This document shows positions 17,277 to 22,500 of a stretch of DNA of 22,500 nt, piece by piece. The DNA comes from Cryptomeria japonica (Eukaryota; Streptophyta; Pinopsida; Cupressales; Cupressaceae). The notes below the pieces were generated by a model. The model saw only the letters and a program-made list of their open reading frames with translations. It was not told where the DNA came from and made no database searches. A program made the position numbers and the translations under genes. The stretch lies in NCBI RefSeq assembly GCF_030272615.1, contig NW_026728905.1, positions 290,001 through 312,500 of the forward strand. The letters run 5' to 3'. Numbering within the stretch: position 1 is the stretch's first letter; every line of letters starts with the position of its first letter.

Positions 17277-17795
17277 GCACCCACCCTGGCCAAGGTGGGT
17301 CACGGGGTGGGTCCTAGGGTGGGTAACGGGGTGGGTACTAAGGTGCGTGCCAAGGTGGGTCATGGGGTGGGTGCCAAGGTGGGCACCAGGGTGGGTGTGC
17401 ACCAACCCTAGCCAGGGTAGGTCACGGGGTGGTTGTCGGGGTGGGCGTCAAGGAGCCAAGGTGGGTGGCAAGTAGCCAAGTTGCGTGCCAAGGTGGGTGT
17501 CGGGGTGGGTGCCAAGGATCCAAGGTGGGTGCCAAGGAACCAAGGTGGGTGTCTGGGTGGGTGCCGAGGTGGGAGCCAGGGTGGGTCCCAAGGTGAGTGC
17601 AAAGGTGGGTGCCAGGGTCAAGGTGAGTGCCAATGTGGGTTCCAAGGTGCCAGGGTCAGGGTGAGTGCCAATGTGGGTTCAAAGGTGCTAAGTTGGGTGC
17701 GAGGTTGGGTGCGAGGGTGGGTGGGTGCCAAGGTGTGCTAGGTGGAAGCCCGGGTGGGTCGGCATCCCATGGGTGTCGAGTTGGGTGCCTGATGG
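17277..17795. repeat. G-rich array segment of unit B
   Basis: Copy of 11242-11760 at offset 6,035. The segment starts directly after an A/T-rich module and its GCCATCTTGAGCCC tail, so it marks the unit junction. Confidence 0.85.
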
Positions 17796-17805
17796 GTGCT
17801 TCTTG

Positions 17806-18143
17806 TCAAGTTTTAGTCGTCGGGACTCATTTCGAGCCTTAGAGGTCGTTTCTTGTCCGGTTGCCCTGTCTTCGACCTGGGAACCCAATTTTGGTCCTCG
17901 GGTCCCATTTTTTTTTGTCTCGCATCCCACTTTTGGCCTGTGGCCTTTTCGGGGTCGATTCTCGTTTTGGGCATCAGAGCATGTTTCTTCTCCTAAAACC
18001 CAATATTTGTTTATTAAGTCTCGGAACACATTTTTGTTCTCGTGGACCCATCATGGGTCTTGGAACGCATTTGTGGTCCTTGGGTCCCATTTTGCATCCC
18101 GAAACTTGTGTTTTGGTGCTTGATCCCTATTTTGGGTGCCCAC
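17806..18143. repeat. T-rich periodic block, copy B
   Basis: Copy of the block at 11771-12108 at offset 6,035; no difference noticed. Its preservation in both units shows that it is part of the repeating unit. Confidence 0.65.
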
Positions 18144-18498
18144 CTTGCACCAAGTGCGCACCCGGGGCAAACCGAGCGCCTTGGTGCACCGGGGCAAGAT
18201 CGAGCGTGCACCCGAGGCGCCCCGAACATGCACCAAGGTGCACTCGGCCCACATGTGAGCGCAGGTCGTTGCGCCCGAGGTGGTGTGTGGGCACCGCGTT
18301 GCAGACGGGACACTGCACGCACACGACGCCCCGTCCAGGTGCACGCACGTAGGCCGGGCCGGGTGCACACCCGACGCCCTAGCAAGGTGCGCGCACCCGG
18401 GCAGGGCTCACACTTGGCGAACGGGGCGCACTTCGCGAGGGAGGGTGTGCACCTCGACGGGGGTGGGTGGCCGGGGTGGATTCGCACGTGGGTCGCGG

Positions 18499-18531
18499 TT
18501 TGCTAAGTACACACTGCGACAAGCTCATAAC
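18499..18531 (+). promoter_or_regulatory. 5S upstream element (weak), unit B
   Basis: Identical to the element before the first 5S gene: C at -1, TAAGTAC at about -28 to -22, no GC at -12. Confidence 0.4.
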
Positions 18532-18651
18532 GGGTGCGATCATACCAGCGTTAGTGCACCGGATCCCATCAGAACTCCGCAGTTAAGCGCGCTTGGGCCG
18601 GAGTAGTACTGGGATGGGTGACCTCCCGGGAAGTCCCGGTGTTGCACCCTT
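18532..18651 (+). rRNA. 5S ribosomal RNA, unit B
   Basis: Second 5S gene, identical to the first over its whole length as far as I can read, in the same orientation and 6,035 bases away. Helix I ends, internal control region and compensatory helix changes are all intact. Identity of gene and flanks points to recent duplication or active homogenisation of the array. Confidence 0.98.
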
Positions 18652-18655
18652 TTTT
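18650..18655 (+). terminator. Pol III T-run terminator, unit B
   Basis: Six T after GCACCC, followed by AG and five T, as in unit A. Confidence 0.85.
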
Positions 18656-19100
18656 AGTTTTTCGCCGGGCGTCGCAATGCTATTTGAATAAACCTTTTGC
18701 CCGTTTGCGTTCTCGTCGGGGCCGGGCCGGGCCGGGGTGCGCTGCCCGCACTACCGCGCGCGCGGGGGCGACACCGAGCGCGCACCCGAGGCGCCCCGAG
18801 CACACAGGCCACGGTGCAACCCGGGCGTTGTGCGCGCACCCCGGTGCGCCCGAGGTGCTGCGCGCGCACCCAGGTGAAATCGGTGTGCACCTCGGCCAGT
18901 GCGCGCTCGGTCGAGTCGCGCACGTTGGCCAAGGTGCACGGTGATGTTTCTTACTCTAAGGTTCCGCACCAGACGCCCGGGACAGGTGAGCGAAGCTGGG
19001 CGGGGCCGGGTGCGCGGCCGGGGCAGGTGCACGCAGCTGGAGAGAGCTTTGGAGCACACCAGAGGTGCGCACCTTGGAGCACACTTCGGAGCGCACCAAT

Positions 19101-19204
19101 GATGCGCTCCATTCAAAAGTTTCCTGAAAAGGCAAAAAAAGTTGAGATTATAGAATTTCCCACTTGAGAGATTGTAAAAAAAAAAAATTTAAAATGAAGG
19201 AAAC
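19101..19204. repeat. A/T-rich module 1, unit B
   Basis: Copy of the diverged module at 13067-13170, including the 12-A run; offset 6,034. Confidence 0.8.
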
Positions 19205-19839
19205 GCGGGTGCCAAGGTGTGCGCGCCCGGGTGCGCAGCCCAGCCAAGGTGTGCGCACCAAGGCGCCCACCCTGGCGAAGGTGCACGCAAGGTGCGCACC
19301 CGAGGCAAACCGGACAATTAACCCAACTTTCGACTTCGCGCGCACCTGCGCACCTTGGAGCGCACTTCGGAGCGCTCCTTGGTGCGCACCAATCTTGGGC
19401 ACCTCGGAGTGCACCATGGCGCCCACCAAGGTGCGCACCCGGGGCAAACCGAGCTCCGACTTCGTGCGCACCTTGGAGCGCACGAAAGGTGCGCACCATG
19501 GCGCCCACCAAGGTGCGCAGCCCAGCCAAGGCGTGCGCATCAAGGTGCGCACCCTGGCGAAGGTGCGCACCCGGGGCAAACCGAGCTCCGACTTCGTGCG
19601 CACCTTGGAGCGCACAAAGGGTGCGCAACCCAGCCAAGGTGTGCGCACCCCGGGCAAACCGAGCTCCGAATCGTGCGCACCTTGGAGCACACTTCGGAGC
19701 CCTCCTTGGTGCGCACCGATGTTGCGCACCTCGGAGCGCACCCGGGGAAAACAATGCAATTAACCCGACTTTCGACTTCGTGGGCACCTCGGAGCGCTCT
19801 CGGGTTCGCACCTCGGAGCACACCGAGGTGCGCACCTTT

Positions 19840-19889
19840 GATGCGCTGCCTTCACCAATTTCCAGAAAAGGCAAGAAAACATTGAGAAG
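19840..19889. repeat. A/T-rich module 2 (truncated), unit B
   Basis: Copy of the truncated module at 13806-13855. Because the same truncation is in both units, it predates the unit duplication. Confidence 0.75.
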
Positions 19890-21323
19890 GTGTGCGCACC
19901 GAGGTGCCCACCCTGGCGAAGGTGCACGCGAGGTGCGCACCCGGGGCAAACCGGGCTCCGACTTCGTGCACGCCATGCTGCGCACCTTGGAGGGCCATGG
20001 TGCGCACCTTGGAGCACACTTCGGAGCGCTCAATGGTGCCCAACCCAGCCAAGGTGCCCACCGCGGCGAAGGTGCACGCGAGGTGCGCACCCGGGGCAAA
20101 CCGGGCTCCGACTTCGTGCACGCCGCACCTTGGAGCACACTTCGGAGCGCTCCTTGGTGCGCACCAGGGCGCGCAACCCAGCCGAGGTGCCCACCCCGGC
20201 GAAGGTGCACGCGGGGTGCGCACCCGGGGCAAACCGGGCTCCGACTTCGTGCACGCCATGGTGCCCACCGCGGCGAAGGTGCACGCGAGGTGCGCACCCG
20301 GGGCAAACCGGGCTCCGACTTCGTGCACGCCGCACCTTGGAGCACACTTCGGAGCGCTCCTTGGTGCGCACCAGGGCGCGCAACCCAGCCGAGGTGCCCA
20401 CCCCGGCGAAGGTGCACGCGAGGTGCGCACCCGGGGCAAACCGGGCTCCGACTTCGTGCACGCCATGGTGCCCACCGCGGCGAAGGTGCACGCGAGGTGC
20501 GCACCCGGGGCAAACCGGGCTCCGACTTCGTGCACGCCGCACCTTGGAGCACACTTCGGAGCGCTCCTTGGTGCGCACCATGGTGCCCACCAGGGCGCGC
20601 AACCCCGCCGAAGGTGCACGCGAGGTGCGCACCCGGGGCAAACCGGGCTCCGACTTCGTGCACGCCGCACCTTGGAGCACACTTCGGAGCGCTCCTTGGT
20701 GCGCACCAGGGCGCGCAACCCCGCCGAAGGTGCACGCGAGGTGCGCACCCGGGGCAAACCGGGCTCCGACTTCGTGCACGCCATGGTGCGCACCAGGGTG
20801 CCCACCGCGGCGAAGGTGCGCACCCGGGGCAAACCGGGCTCCGACTTCGTGCACGCCGCACCTTGGAGCACACTTCGGAGCGCTCCTTGGTGCGCACCAG
20901 GGCGCGCAACCCAGCCGAGGTGCCCACCCCGGCGAAGGTGCACGCGAGGTGCGCACCCGGGGCAAACCGGGCTCCGACTTCGTGCACGCCATGGTGCCCA
21001 CCGCGGCGAAGGTGCGCACCCGGGGCAAACCGGGCTAGGACTTCGTGCACGCCGCACCTTGGAGCACACTTCGGAGCGCTCCTTGGTGCGCACCATGGTG
21101 CCCACCAGGCCGCGCAACCCAGCCAAGGTGTGCGCACCAAGGTGCACGCGAGGTGCGCACCCGGGGCAAACCGGGGTCCGGCTTCGTGCACGCCGCACCT
21201 TGGAGCACACATCGGGGCGCTCCCGGGTTCGCACCGGCGTTGCGCACCGTGGTGGGCACCTCGGAGCGCACCGTGGTGGGCACCTCGGAGCACACCAAGG
21301 TGGGCAGCGAGGTGCGCACCTTT
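19890..21323. repeat. 207-bp higher-order GC repeat (unit B)
   Basis: Copy of 13856-15289 at offset 6,034, with the same irregular series of 133, 74, 128 and 116-base steps. Independent tandem arrays would not keep the same irregular order, so the whole block was copied as one piece. Confidence 0.9.
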
Positions 21324-21412
21324 GATGCGATGCCTTCACTAATTTCCATAAAAGGCAAAAAAAAACGAGATTTTAAAATTTCCGTTTTGAAAGATAGTGA
21401 GAAAAAGGGAAT
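21324..21412. repeat. A/T-rich module 3, unit B
   Basis: Copy of 15290-15378, including GATGCGATGCC and the weakened second stem. Confidence 0.85.
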
Positions 21413-21494
21413 GCTGGTGCCATCTTGAGCCCGCCCTGGTGCGCAGCCCAGCCAAGGTGTGCGCACCAAGGTGCCCACCCTGGCGAAGGTGCGC

Positions 21495-21644
21495 GCCCGG
21501 GCAATTAACCCAACTTCCAACTTCGCGCGCGCCAGGGTGGGAGCGCACCCAACAACCGGGCCTGGGAAGAGCCAATGCGAGAAACCCCACCAAACGCTCT
21601 GACAAAAAAAGAGGGGGCGCTCCAGTAACCCCGCTTCGGAGCGC
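21495..21644. repeat. ~145-bp CCGGGCCTGG module, first copy (unit B)
   Basis: Copy of 15461-15610 at offset 6,034; no difference noticed. Confidence 0.8.
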
Positions 21645-21817
21645 ACCCTGGGCAAACCCAGCCAGGGTGCCCACCCCGGCCAAGGTGCAGGCGAGGTGCG
21701 CACCCGGGGCAAACCGGGCTCCGACAACGTGCACGCCGCACCTTGGAGCACACTTCGTAGCGCTCCCGGGTGCGCACCTCAGAGCACACCAAGGTGGGCA
21801 GCGAGGTGCGCACCTTT

Positions 21818-21907
21818 GATGCGCTGCCTTCACTAATTTCCAGAAAAGGCAAAAAAAAGAGGAGATTTTAAAATTTCCGTTTTGAAAGATAGTGAAAAAA
21901 ACGGAAC
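21818..21907. repeat. A/T-rich module 4, unit B
   Basis: Copy of 15784-15873 with both stems intact. Confidence 0.85.
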
Positions 21908-21974
21908 GCGGGTGCCATCTTGAGCCCGCCCTGGTGCACAGCCCAGGTAAGGTGCCCACCCTGGCAAAGGTGCG

Positions 21975-22113
21975 CACCCGGGCAATTAACCCTACTTCCG
22001 ACTTCGTGCGCGCCAGGGTGGCAACCGGGCCTGGGAAGAGCCAATGCGAGAAACCCCACCAAACGCTCCGACAAAAAAAGAGGCGGCGCTCCAATAACCC
22101 CGCTTCGGAGCGC
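21975..22113. repeat. ~140-bp CCGGGCCTGG module, second copy (unit B)
   Basis: Copy of 15941-16079. It carries G at 22035 where unit A has A, so it reads CCTGGGAAGAG like the first copies of the module. Confidence 0.8.
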
Positions 22114-22287
22114 AGCCGGGGCAAACCCAGCCAAGGTGCCCACCCCGACGAAGGTGCACGCGAGGTGCGCACCCGGGGCAAACCGGGCTCCGACAACGTG
22201 CACGCAGCACCTTGGAGCACACTTCGAAGCACTCCCGGGTGCCCACCGGCGTTGCGCACCGTGGTGGGCAGCGAGGTGCGCACCTTT

Positions 22288-22376
22288 GATGCGCTGCCTT
22301 CACTAATTTCCAGAAAAGGCAAAAAAAAATGAGATTTTAAAATTTCCGTTTTGAAAGATAGTGAAAAAAACGGAAC
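22288..22376. repeat. A/T-rich module 5, unit B
   Basis: Copy of 16254-16342. It is the last complete module in the window; the rest of the unit continues past 22500. Confidence 0.85.
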
Positions 22377-22500
22377 GCGGGTGCCATCTTGAGCCCGCCC
22401 TGGTGCGCAGCCCAGGCAAGGCATGCGCACCAAGGTGCCCACCCGCGGTGCACGCCCGGGGCAAACCGGGCTCCGACTTCGTGCAGGCCGCACCTTGGAG

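Larger units (their letters stand above)
17277..22500. repeat. 5S rDNA tandem unit, copy B (cut by window end)
   Basis: Direct repeat of copy A covering its first 5,225 bases. Two differences were noticed: a one-base deletion in the run after the 5S gene (GCGCGCGGCGGGGG near 12728 becomes GCGCGCGCGGGGG near 18763, so the offset drops to 6,034), and A at 16001 versus G at 22035. About 810 bases of the unit, including its last A/T-rich modules, lie beyond the window. Confidence 0.95.

Noticed and set aside
1-22500. 18S, 5.8S or 26S rRNA sequence inside the window
   Set aside because: I looked for conserved large and small subunit segments on both strands and saw none. Any linkage to 35S must be tested outside the window.

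Overview
The window is nuclear ribosomal spacer DNA from a land plant. It holds two 5S rRNA genes and no credible protein-coding gene. The 5S genes (12497-12616 and 18532-18651, + strand) are full length and of plant type. They have GC-rich compensatory stem changes and early-diverging features (CAGCGTTAG, CCGCAGTTAAGCG) that I associate with gymnosperms or other non-angiosperm land plants. Gymnosperm is my best guess; the species cannot be read from the sequence. Almost everything else is tandem repeats of several families nested in one another.

Layout, left to right. (1) 1-5316: a tandem array of about 27 copies of a 188-bp unit, already under way at base 1. It is diverged on the left, with a local 30-60 bp sub-repeat at 78-366, and nearly uniform from about 2390 to 5200. 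(2) 5317-6640: three related units of about 490 and 441 bp, each with a TATATA element. (3) 6740-7084: 38-56 bp short repeats. (4) 7085-8198: three and a half 311-bp units. (5) 8203-8771: a palindromic 52/38-bp array that interrupts the fourth 311-bp unit. (6) 8849-9853: six 157/220-bp units. (7) 9848-10029: short GGTGCAC/CACCAAAGGTG modules. (8) 10030 to about 11760: a degenerate G-rich GGTGGGTGCCAA array. (9) From 11242: a 6,035-bp unit containing G-rich repeats, a T-rich block, one 5S gene, GC-rich repeats and seven A/T-rich modules. (10) 17277-22500: a second, nearly identical copy of that unit, cut by the window end.

Thirteen copies of one conserved block (5671 to 9786) read CCCCTATATAAG on the + strand and CTTATATAGGGG on the - strand. 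The minus-strand reading resembles the plant RNA polymerase I initiation element (TATATA followed by GGGG), so these may be duplicated rDNA spacer promoters firing leftward. If so, the 188-bp array would be external transcribed spacer, 18S would lie beyond the left edge, and the 5S genes would sit in the 35S intergenic spacer in opposite orientation (linked, or L-type, rDNA). No 18S, 5.8S or 26S sequence is visible here, so this is a hypothesis. The same motif also looks like a polymerase II TATA box on the + strand.

The many long open frames on both strands, the largest over 700 codons, come from GC-rich, stop-poor repeats and are not annotated as genes.
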